A stretch of 64,000 nucleotides of DNA, taken from contig JAQGDQ010000025.1 in the NCBI GenBank assembly GCA_030141605.1, positions 914,907 through 978,906 of the forward strand. Reading direction: 5' to 3'. The notes under the pieces were generated by a model. That model had not been told where the DNA came from, searched no databases, and saw only the letters and a program-made list of their open reading frames with translations. The position numbers and the translations under genes are program-made. Positions 1-12,200 of the stretch are shown one piece after another. This DNA is from Tubiluchus corallicola (Eukaryota > Priapulida > Priapulimorpha > Priapulimorphida > Tubiluchidae). Each line of letters opens with the position of its first letter. Within the stretch, counting starts at the first letter, position 1.

Positions 1-539
1 CTATAGTAGATTTGCAATATTATGTGGTATGATTGTTGTCCAAAAAAACGAGATTAACTCTGCAATAAGCATTTTCACAGTTTCGTTGGACACTTGAACA
101 GTTACTGTGTCAAAAATTATGTATACACATCAACGCATTTTAACTACAACTGTTAGGTGACATATATGTAAAGCAAAGCCGTCTGCCACACCAGTTCAAT
201 AGCTTCAATTGTTTTATGTGGACTTTCCTTAATTATGCATTAGTCTTTGCGTAGAGTGATTTACTGGCAGGATTTTGCTTGGTAATGGAAAAATGAACTA
301 GTTAAGGTTTTAGCTAATTTTTAAAACTGTTACTATTACAATAGCATGAGCTGCGAGACGTTGTCAAGTGTACACAAATGCGTTGTCTGGTACACTTAAC
401 CTTTGATATTTTCACGATCATCATAAGTCGCTGGAATTGTGAAAAGGCTTATTGAATCACAACAACATAATAGGAGTTCACAAGTATGTTTCAGCAGAGT
501 TTGTAGTTTGGTTAGTGAAGTAATTTCATTTCTCTTTAG
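1..539. other. Intron upstream of first ADGRV1 exon in window
   Basis: AT-rich sequence ending in a pyrimidine tract and AG at 538-539. No open frame with splice borders is visible, so it is read as part of an intron whose 5' end is outside the window. Confidence 0.7.
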
Positions 540-3500
540 GCGGACTAAACGGTCGAGTTGGAGCTACTGTACGCACAATTGGAGGTGACGAAACTTGGCA
601 GGACAGTCCAGATAGTGCTTTGATCACAGCTGCATTGTCTTCAATATCAACTCCACGAGCTCAAGCAAATGCTGATTATTTGCCCATCACACAAAGTCTA
701 GTGTTTGAGGTATAATTAAAAATACAGTTTATATCTTTTGGCATCCGTAATGTGCTCTGTCATTTTTTGAAACATGTTATGCACACTTTTCTTTGCAAGC
801 TTTTAAAGTAATTTTGTACAAGTTAAGTTTTTTATGATTCTTCGATGATTAGAACATTAAAGTTTGGTTCTTGTTTCCGTATTTTCAGCTGTTAACTTAA
901 GTTCCTTTTAAGCTACTTCTGTTAATTTAACTTTCAGCATTGATACACAAGTATTAAATAGTAATGCCTCTATGATACTAATTAAATTGCCATCTGCCAC
1001 CTTTATATGAATGTCATTAGAATGTGTGTTGTTTTCAATGAATCATTTGTTGCTAGAAAGTCTAGATATCATACTGTCCAATGATTTTGTATAAGGTTGA
1101 TTGATTTTGTTACGCAGCCGGGAGAACAGTTAAAAACGGTAGAAGTCACTGTACTTGATGATCCGTACGCTGAACCTGAAGAAGTATTCTTTCTTTACTT
1201 AACCCAGCCAGTAGGTGGAGCAAGGGTAGCACAAAACACTGGTGACACTGGTTATAAGGCAAGTTCCAGAGGTTATTAATCAGTCAAATAACACCACATC
1301 AAGACAAAATCAATATTGACGCATAAATTAAACTCTGTAAACAGTGTTTATTTTTATGTTTGGCAGTGTTAATAGTCAGCTGGTTAGTTTCAATGCTTTT
1401 GCATAGAAGAGTTTAATTACATGTTGGAACCATGTTTCACTGTCATGAGGGCCACTCTTTGCCTCGTCTTGGAGCACTCAGCTTTCTTTTAATGCAGTGA
1501 ATTAAGTCTCATTCTGCATTGTCTCATTTTTGTAAACTGATTAATATAATTTAACTGAAGCAAGTCAAACCACTTTGCACACTTATTTTCAAAAATTTCC
1601 ACTGTCTAAACTCATCCTTGAGTTGAACAAAAAAATATTTGTTTCTAGGGAGTTTCTATTATAACGATTGAGAAAAGTGATTTGTGGAATGGAGTGATTG
1701 GCTTTGCCGATGATTCACAATATGCCACCTTGGACGAGGATGGCAACGGCTACGTCACTCTGAATTTAACTAGACAAGAAGCCTATTACGGTGAACTTAC
1801 TGTAAGTGATTGTAATTTCTTTTTATGCTTTTGCTTGGAATCGATTCGCGTTGTGTAAAATTTAATATTGTTTAGGCAGTAAAAAGGTTTTGTATTCCCG
1901 ATATCGTACTATTGATGCAATTTAGTTATGTGTGAGATTTGAATTCTAAAAATCACAGCTGTATCTGTTTTTATAACTTGGTTTAATAGCATTTTCCCAG
2001 CTGCTATGAATCATTGGTGATTTGCTTCTCTTGTAATTCTGCACTCTGAGAATAATAAATTCAACAGTTTGTTAAGGTTCCTTTTTTGTTTAGTAGGATG
2101 CAGCTGATTTTGAGGTTCTGGGTTAATATGGCAATAACACCTCTTTAATGTAGTTTCTAAATTGACCCAGCACACAACTGCATTGCTGCACTAACATGCC
2201 AGTTTGTGTAATTCCTGTGCCTTATATATGAAGCCGTAAAGCCCATATAGTGGCGTACATGTACATGTTTTTTATTTATTTTTATATTTTTTTGATGAAA
2301 CAGGTTTACTGGAGGGCACAAATGTTGCACACGGCTGACTCCCGAGTTGACAGCAAATTAACACGTGAACTGATATATAGTGCTGGTCAAACGACATGTG
2401 AATCTGGACTGCCACTGTGTAGTTTCAAGGTGGAGACAATTTCAGACCAGGTAAGTGCATTTATCCAGTAGGCATTCCTACATTTAATTGTTAAATTGGC
2501 TGAGCAAATTTTTTTAAGCTATTGTACTTGTTATACTTGATGCAAAGAATGTTGTCTTTTTTCTGAAGACCACAAAGTTAAGTGAAAACTTAAATATTTA
2601 AGAAAATACAATGTTGCCTGATTGAATTTTAGGTGCCAGAAAAAGCATGGTCATTTCTCGTATTTCTGGAGGGAGTGGGCGAGGGTGCAGATATTGATCG
2701 CTTGCGTCGCTTCGCTAACATAACTGTTCTCGGCAACGATTATCCTTTTGGTTTAGTCCAGTTTGATGTGGATTCTCGGTATGTTGCTTTCGTTTTGGGG
2801 CACTGCTGTGTTGCCTGTAGATGCATTACTTTAGCCACAATTAAATGTTTTTGGAAAGGAAGCAGTGGAATAGCAGTGCTTTCTGTTTTATCCATCGTAG
2901 CGTGACGTGTGTAATTACTGTGTAGGTAGGTGCATTAGGGAAATAGGATTTTATATGTTATGATATTAGGAGAAACTTTTACTTATGATGTAAGTGATTT
3001 TACTTGAGGTTTTGATCTCGTTTAGATTATTTTAGTGTATTTTACCTAATTTATAGCAAATTATTGCAAGACGCAGCACAGTTGAAACATACTTTTGTTT
3101 TCCCAAGTTCGTTGGGCCTATATTTTTTATTTGTGTCCCTTTTAAAGAGTTTTCACGTATAATAGTAGTAGTAGTAGTATTTTATTGACAATAATAACAT
3201 TAATGTCCATCAACAACATTACAGAAATTGGTACGGAGTTGGAAAAAAATTGATATTGAAAATAATTAATATTAGAGTGAGTTAATCGTAAATTTTCAAA
3301 ATTGCTGACAAGAATTTACCACAAAGTTCAGGCTCTAAATCAAATTGCTCTTGCACTCTGTTTAAATACATGGCATACATTTTTCTAATTCAGATAATTT
3401 ACAATGTACAATAACATGCGACTCGTCTTGAACAGAGACATTATCACACATGCATACCCTATTATCACGACCAGTCTTTTTCTCCTATGAAATCTAAGTG

Positions 3501-5797
3501 TAAAAGTGTCATTTAAATTAATCAAATTAATCAAATTATTGAAGTGTAGTTGACAGACGTCTTTGTTTTTTAAAAAATTTTAACTTTAGCGTCATTTTAA
3601 AATTATGTGACATCAGCATAAACCATTTATGACGTGTGTGTATAATGTTTAGGTTTGTTCCCATGGCACATGACATCCGACGTGCGACGCTGTTAGTGGA
3701 AAGAACAAAAGGCAACAGTACAGCATTTCAAGTGGGCTACATCACGCAAAGGATATACAACCCACAGGTAGTAGCAGGAATCAAAGTGTACCCTGCCATA
3801 CCTGGTGGTGATTTCATCGAAACATCTGGTTTGCTGTCGTTTGAGCCACAGAAGGTACAAAGCTGCTTTTCATTTCTCAGCATATAGCTTATATCTCTTT
3901 TTGATGAGAAATTATGAAAGCGTGTCTTTAGGTGCTAGATTTGACTTGAAAAAGGTGACTTTTGATCAAGTGAGTAATAAATTAATCAAATTAATTATAA
4001 ATTCAGGTAATTAATATTTTAACTAGTGACTGAATTTGAATTTGAATTGAATTTGGAGACTAACTTTAATAACGTGCCATAAAGACACATGCTTTTTGAA
4101 CAAAATTATTTATTGCTTATCAAACCCATTCTTTGTTTTCATCGCTAAAATTACACACACTAAATGTCTTTTAAGCCAGTCTCTTGTGGTTTAGTACTTC
4201 CTGTTTTGTCTTGTTTCAAGAGTAGTAATGTATTTTTGTACGTTACTGTAACCTTTCTGTTATTTATATCTACAGTCAGATTTCTGTAATTAATTTGCTA
4301 CAAAATGGTCGTCAATTTTCTATTGCAGAAGAGAGAAATGATACACATTACCCTAACACCAGAGCAGGCTTCAGCTAACCCTTTGCCAAAGATGTTTCAA
4401 GTAGTGCTTACTAATCCTACTAACAGAGCTGTGTAAGCGTAGAGTAGTTATGATTATAAATCTCATGCCACAGATTTTTGTGACGCTATTTATGTTTTAT
4501 GATGCTTTTGCATTTCAGAACCAAATCAAAAATTGACTGGGTGGCAAAACACAAATTGCATGTATTATTATATTGCAGATTTTGATTGATATTATACTCT
4601 TAATAATAAAAAAAAATCACGAGCGAGGTTAATCAATATTCTGAGCATGAAAGTCAGTAATTAAGGGTTTTCCATAAATGTAATAACAGCCTGAATTAAT
4701 TAACTAGAAGTAATTAAGAAACAAATGGCCCTAGGACATGCTGAAATCCGAAGAATGAAAAGTAAGTGCAAATATATATTACAAATTATGTATTACAAGA
4801 TATATATTTCAAAATATTACAAGTATGTTACAAATAATAATTTTAACATTAACAAATAATAAAGTTAAGATGCAGTCGTTGTTTATTTTGAGTATTTCAG
4901 TCACGACTCAGGGCCATTGACAAATAATGCAAGTTGTTTTTTGTCAATCTAGTGTATTTGCCTTTTGCTTTTTGTGGATTATTTTGCTTAATAAAATGAT
5001 GTCGCTGGCACGCAATTGGTCTTTGTTGTGTGTTGTCCAACATTGTCTGAAATGCTTTTAAGAGAAAGATTTTGTGTAGTTTTTCTGGTTAAATTATTAC
5101 AGATTTTTCTTTTTTGTTGTAGATTTTTCTTCAGCTTGTTAAAACTCGTGTTTTTCATTCGCGTAACAGTAAGAGTTACAATTGTAAGCACATTCATTGT
5201 TGTTAAAGCTCGTGTTTTTCATCTGTGCAACAGTAAGAGTTACAATTGTAAGCACATTCATCGTTGTTAAAGCTCATGTTTTTCATCCGTGTAACAGTAA
5301 GAGTTGCAATTGTAAGCGCATTCATCGTTGTTAAAGCTCGTGTTTTTCATCCGTGTAACGGTAAGAGTTGCAATTGTAAGTGCATTCATCGTTGTTAAAG
5401 CTCGTGTTTTTCATCCGTGTAACGGTAAGAGTTGCAATTGTAAGCGCATTCATCGTTGTTAAAGCTCGTGTTTTTCATCCGTGTAACGGTAAGAGTTGCA
5501 ATTGTAAGTGCATTCATCGTTGTTAAAGCTCGTGTTTTTCATCTGTGTAACAGTAAGAGTTACAATTGTAAGCACATTCATCGTACACTAGTACTTAACT
5601 CATGAAAAATGGCAACTGGGATTTTGATTTGATAATAATTTACTTGTGAACAATACGTGCATTGTGTTATATTCTTGCAGGTTAAATAAAAAGTATTCTG
5701 TTGCGAACGTTACCATCGTGCATAGTATGCAGAACATTGAATTCTGGGAACTTCGGTCTAAGATGGTGACCGACTTGTCAAATGCTCACATAATGAA
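540..5797 (+). CDS. ADGRV1: ADGRV1 part: last Calx-beta repeats (exons 1-8 of window)
   Basis: Eight exons encode the membrane-proximal Calx-beta repeats, extracellular Ca2+-binding beta-sandwiches. Exons 540-709 and 1118-1258 give one repeat: ADYLPI, then FE joined to PGEQ, VTVLDD, EEVFFLYL. Exon 1649-1801 opens the next with ITIEKSD and GVIGFAD; exons 2304-2450 (starting VYWRA) and 2633-2778 (ITVLGNDYPFG) complete it. Exons 3653-3854, 4329-4432 and 5681-5797 hold a more divergent last repeat (ITLTPEQ, FQVVLTNPTN). The acidic DD/DE pairs expected for Ca2+ ligands are kept in the first repeat and weak in the last. The sequence 1-539 before the first exon is intron and shows no exon that I can support. 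Confidence 0.88.
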
Positions 5798-8700
5798 GTA
5801 AGTCCTGTTTTCTTAGTTTGCTGACTGTTCTTAATTTGTTTCTTGTCTTACCACACCACATAAATATGAAAATGTACACTATCAATTCACACCACATAAT
5901 TTGGTTTCGTAACCATCTTTGCCTGCTCTTTCTTAGCACGCTTGAAGAACTACAGGTTCACCTGGAAGATACAATGGATATCAACGCTTTGGCTATTGCC
6001 TCAGATATTATGGAACTAATACTAGATGAAGGACAAAGACGTCCGTAAGTTGTTGATTCAGTATGTTTAAGTAAAATATTGTGCAACTTGAGCGGATGGG
6101 CATGTGTGAGGATAAGACTAGAGTATTTCTGCCTTCAGCTAACTCCATTTTTCTGCTTGCTAGGTGTAGATCATTGACACACCTTAAAGCTTACATTTTA
6201 GATAGCTAACTACAGAACATACTGGTGATCAATTCTTTTTAGTGTTCTGGTGTTTGTGTGTTTGTTTGTATGCATTTGGGCTTGTCTATACCTGGCAGGT
6301 TTGGGTGGAGGGGGTCCTAATGACCTTATATGGATCTGGATGACTCTAAAATTAACTGGTATACAACCTAAGCATTTGTTTTAGTGCAAATGCTGCATAG
6401 CCAAAATTTACTAATAAATATTGAAAAGTTCTAGACTGTGGCTACCTAATTACTGAACTACCTACGGAATTTTTTGTTTTATTAATTGCTGTTGTTCATT
6501 CGGTGCTTAAATTCAATGTTACTATTTCTGCAGATGTAAAAATTTTGTTTCTATGTATTGTATAAGTGTTGTATAATTCTAGGCTGCCAGCAGCAGTAAA
6601 ACGAATCATGATGAACATATTCTGCAAGCTGATGAATCCTAACCGTGCTGACACTAGAGGGCAGTACCAGTTAGTGAAACTTTATGAAAAGTTTGCCTAT
6701 AGTCTGCTGACTGGTCAACAATGCAACTCAAATTGGAGGCAGCAGTAAGGATATTTGTACTTGATCTTCCAAAAAACAGCTAAATTGAAATTTCTACAAA
6801 GTGCTCATTTTCATTTTCCGTTTAATTCAGATAGTTTTTTTTTAAACAAATTGGTAGAAATAAGGTGTAATTATTACGAAAAGTTCATGTTTTCGTGAAT
6901 ACTGTCAAGATGATAATTTTTGGTCATTCGGTTTCATCAGCCTTGCTGCTTCCGGCTATTTGTCTGATTACTAAACGTAATAAGTGGCAGGGGTGAGCAT
7001 CGAATGTTTGAATTCGATTTGAACCTAAAATTCAGCAAATGTTTGAAACAATATGCAATTAGCACAATTTAGCTGCCGTTTCTGTGCAGAATTTTTAACA
7101 AACTAATAGTGCTCTTGCTGCAGAGCAAAATCCTGCAATGTGCATGATCTTTGTAAGACCACTTCATACTATTGGTTTGAAAACTTGTTCGCAAATCTTT
7201 CAAACTCAATTCGAATTCGATTCTGATTCGAAATACTGAAATTCGGTTTCATTCAAATTCGAAAGTCACAAATTCGATTCGATTCGAATTTGCTTTCTGG
7301 TGGAGAATGCTCTATCCTAATAAGTAGACCCTGCAGTGATGAATACTGGTTTGGTGTGTGCTCTATGTAGTGTGTAGGCTTATACAGACTGATATGTCTT
7401 AATAAAATGTTTTGGTCAACTTTTTTTTCACCTTTTTATTTATATAAAATAATTTTTGAACAACTTGAACATTTCATAGCAAATTCAGTCTGGCTTGTCT
7501 TTCGTTGGCTGGCTACTTATTATCAAGAAATACAAATATTGTGCATAGCTTTTAATAGCATTAACAGAACTATTACGTTTGCTTGCATGCTTTTTCTCTC
7601 AACTGCAATTAGTTTTTTGTCAGTTAATCGTTCTTTTTTACATTTAGTGTCTATTACCGGTTGATGGTGTTAATATTACAAAAGCTGTTTTCTTTGTACA
7701 TTCAGGCCAATGTATTCCGAGTGTCGATACTCTAAAATAGAAGTCTACAGGCAAAAACCTTCAAGCATAGCAGGACACACATTTACAGCATTGTAGGTAT
7801 TAACTTAATAATAGAATTAGGGAATTAAGAACTTTCTTGTGTGAATTTTGGATTTCGCTTTTCTATTATATTGAACAGTAAGAGTTTTTTTTATAATGAT
7901 GACTAAAGTGTCTTTATTATTAATGGACATTTGATTAATCTTTGAATTCAGCTAAATAAATGGATTGTTTTTTATTGTAGTGTAGTTGAGTTTTTATTGT
8001 CAGTTGTGTTTGTGAATTCATTAGTCACTCTGCTGGTAAACCTAACATGAGATGAGTGATCTAATATTGCTTCTTTTTTCTGCTTAAGAAATGGGGATTA
8101 TGTAAAGATGCCAGAAACGTTCCAGCTGACAACGGCAGGTTATACAGTATGTACAAAAATATGCAGTACATTGTTTGTTTTTACAATCTTTTAGTTGTTT
8201 ATTTGCCTGACGTGCACTGAAAATATTTCTAGTAGGCTTTAAATGATGATTTTTATTCAAATTTTGAAGCCTTTTATAATATATTATTCATTTGGTGTTT
8301 CGCATCATAGTTGCAAGCACGACCAAGCATTCTTTGTACATTTAAAGATTTCGTAACGTGAATACTGTAATTCATATTGACTGTTTTTTCGGCTTTTTCG
8401 AAAAAGACAGTCAGTGTTTTTACATAAAGAATGCTGCATTTTTGTTTCAGTGTCGTGATGTGCATTTTATAGAATACAGCAGTCCACACTGGTTTATCTC
8501 TGGAGAGGATTTCCTACCACTTGTGAACAACAGGGTAACAATAGAATGTCAATATTTTTCAATCAGAATGAGTCATCTATGTATTCTGTTTACAGTTTGA
8601 CATATATTTTGAATGTAAATGACAGTTTAATATGTTCCATTAATTGATTGAGCATGTAACAATCGATTTGCTGTCTGTGTGGTTTTCTTTGCTGCAGTTT

Positions 8701-8849
8701 AACTTGTTTTACATTTTATTAACTTAATCATGTTTTGGTTTAAACAAGTAGCTTTGAGATTTTCCCGGTCATTAATGCATGCTCACATTTATGTGAGTTC
8801 TTTACAGTTACATACACAAATACATTAATTATTTGTTTACTATTTGTCG

Positions 8850-8889
<40 letters not shown>

Positions 8890-9135
8890 GTTATTGTATA
8901 TATTTTGTTGCTTTTTGTTTGCACAGGTATTATCCATTGGCGTGAAGGATGAACCAACTCGATATACGGCCAGTCCAGTGATTTACAGGGTCCATTCTCC
9001 AACTGGAGTTTCATCAAAGTAAGATTATAATTAAGCAGCTGAAATTAGTTAACAATGTTTTACTTAAGTCCCAAGATGTATTAATTGAAGGGCCTTGAAT
9101 TACAGGGTTAGTTCTGAGTTTGAAGGGAGGGGAGG

Positions 9136-9167
<32 letters not shown>

Positions 9168-9233
9168 AAGAGAGAGAGAGAGAGAGAGGGGGGGAGAGAA
9201 AGAGAGAGGGAGAGAGAGAGGGGGAGAGAGAGA

Positions 9234-9291
<58 letters not shown>

Positions 9292-12200
9292 ACAAATTTA
9301 TTAAACATTTGAATAAAGTATATTTTGTTGAGTAGCTGATCAGTAAATCAATTTTTTTGTTTATTAAAGGTGTGTGTACTTCAGCATGGGAAGTGGCTCC
9401 TGGTTGGGTTCTGAACCGGATGGTCTTTGCACTGTTGTTGAGAAAACATCTGACTATGTGGAATGTGCTTGCCGCCATTTTTCCAGCTATGCTTTGCAGC
9501 TGATGAAGGATGTTGACCCGAGGACAGTGGCTCCACCTACACCTAGCTATGGAGACATATACAACGTCTGGTTCTTTATCTCCTGTTTTGTTGCCGTTGT
9601 ATGTATTAGATGTACTATTCTGAGAATAAAATGTACTAACAATTTGGCAAGACTAGAAAAATTATAGGATGCAAATAACAAAAACCCGCATTTAAAACTT
9701 AAACCTATAAAAGAAAGAATTTAAGTCTTTGCAAATTAATATTTAGTTGAGTGTTTTGCAAAACGTCTGTTGTTTGTTTGTGTACTCATGGAAATGAGTG
9801 CTAGATATTTCTCGGGTTATACACAAGTAGCTAAAGAGGTAATGGCACCCAAGTTTTTCGATTCCCACAAATCAGTTGGCATACAGATGGCTCTTGGGGG
9901 TTGTAATGGCACACACGTGACCCTCCATAATTAAACAATGGATTAGAATTCTAGATACAGTATATCAGTTCATTGGTTGTCACCTTTGTTTCATTGTTTT
10001 ATTGATGTCATTGGAAAACTTAGTCTACTCAGCATGTCATGTGAATGATCTTCATACTTTTAACAACTAAGCAAATCCAAGCACAAATTGAAATCTTCTA
10101 TTCCACAGCGCAGAATTTACTTTTAAATTTAATATCTAAAATAAGTGACTTAGCAACTTTTCAGAAAGAACACCCAAAATTATATTGTGTCTCAAAGCCT
10201 AAGATTGCAGAACCTTAGAAAATTACCAAGTTACCGAGTATGATAACAACTCTGTGTTTTACTAGCACGCGGATTTGACAGTTTTCTGTGTTTAGTCAAA
10301 AAATGTTTTGTGTTTTTTTCTGCAGATTGGCTTCTTCCTAGCTATTTGTGCTCATCATCTATGTGCTGTGTATTCCATGTTTTCGGCCAGCTTGCTGATG
10401 CACATGTGTTTTGCATGTCTTGCCACACAGGTAATAATTATGTGAAGCTATAATTAGCTGCAGATTAATTAACTATTTGTTCTGTAGTGTGTTCTGCAAA
10501 GAAAGGTAAGGAAAACAGCGTGTTAAATTCATTTTATCTTACTACACAGATCACAAGCCGTGCTTAGCCCCGCTCAACTTGATGACGTAACACACATTCT
10601 CACAAACTCTGGCTGCAAACCGAAAAACATGGAAAAATTTGGTACTCCAAATTTGGTACGGGTAGATTTGGTCCTAGTAAGTTTGGCACGATGAATTTTT
10701 AATACAGCAAAATTTTAGCACTGGGAAGATTGGGTACAGGGAAACTTATGTACTTTAGTACTGGTAAAACTTAATACAGTACTGGCCAAGTTTTGTCAAG
10801 CATTTTTGTACAAGTAAATCTGGTACAAGGTAAAAATGGTACAGAACAGGTTTGGTGATAGGAAAATTGAGTACTGGAAAGGTTTAATTGGTACTTGCAA
10901 AATATAGTACAGAGAAAATATGGTACAAGGAAAGTTTGGCACTATGAAAATATCTTTTATAAAACCTATATACGTCTAAAATCATACTAGAGATTATAAA
11001 TGATCAGTTCTAAAAGACTTATGTAAGCAATAAGGGTTTAAACAACGTAAGTTAATTACCCCAGATATACTGTGAATAACAATTAAGATGTCTAGCAAAT
11101 ACTGAATTTTCAACATTAAAAAAACATTAATGCAATAGTAGATTTGACAATCTCTTGTAACAGCATAAAATTTTTAATAAAAAAAATTGAAACTAACTAC
11201 CAAGAGACAGACAGCATTTTTATTAACTTGAAAGTTCAGCTCATGTTATCTACCTAGCTGGGAGAGATTTTTTCAGCGGCAGATTTGTTTGAGTATTTTG
11301 GCTTGAAGAAACTGATAAATCTGACTGTTTCTAATCTTTTCAAGGCATTATACTTCTGCACAACTATTACTCAAACATAATGTTTCACCAATATGTCCCT
11401 GTACTTCTGCTAGACAAATTTTAGTTACAGAAATCTTGTATAGCTGGAGAAAATAAAATAATGATAATAATTTTCACTCTTGCAGTATATTTCATTGCAT
11501 TTTCTGCCTGTGTCTGGAGACGCATTTGTTGTGCAGCTTAGGCGAAGGAAGAGGGAAGACAAAGGGAGAGTTAATTGGCCATCACGAGGTGGACCCCCGA
11601 TTGTTGATTGACATTTTGCGATCTGTATATTATGTTATACTCAATTTTATGTTTTTGTGTTTTTCATACTTGTGCAAAACCTTGAAGTTTCTGTCATGAC
11701 AGTTTACCTGAGTTGTTTATATTATTTATGCTATATTATTATGATTATATTAATTAATTATTATATGTTCATTTTATCTAGGTTGTCTATGTTATTGATG
11801 CATATCTCTCAACTGACATTCTTGCAGATGCTTCTAATAATAAGTGTATTGTCATGGGGATCTTTCTTCACTATTTCTTTCTTGCTCAGTTTACCTGGAT
11901 GGGTGCCCAGGTAACAATAACTTATGGAGTTATTTCATCTTTTAATTATTATATGTGCGGCTGTTGAAATGCGTAATTTTACGAGGCTGTATGATTTCTT
12001 TATATAATTTGAGCCAGTCCACTAAGATTTCTGTTGTGTCCCATCCAATTGATTCTAATATAGTCCAATGTTCCAATCAATCTATCAGTGCTGATCGGTT
12101 CCAGTCTGGTTCAGTCCAATTGAATTGAAACCGACTGAATCAAACCGAGTCCAACATAGTCCAGTTTATTTTAATCCTAATTTTATATAATCAATGCTTT

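Noticed and set aside
9014-9478. Long minus-strand open frame of Ser-Leu repeats (and Arg-Glu on plus) around 9100-9300
   Set aside because: Produced by the (GA)n microsatellite; it overlaps the real ADGRV1 GPS exon on the other strand.
11490-11610. Open segment after a TTGCAG at 11485 in the ADGRV1 intron (YISLHFLPVSGD...)
   Set aside because: In frame it ends at a stop and does not resemble TM2; exon 11782-11910 supplies the conserved sequence. At most an alternative 3' end.
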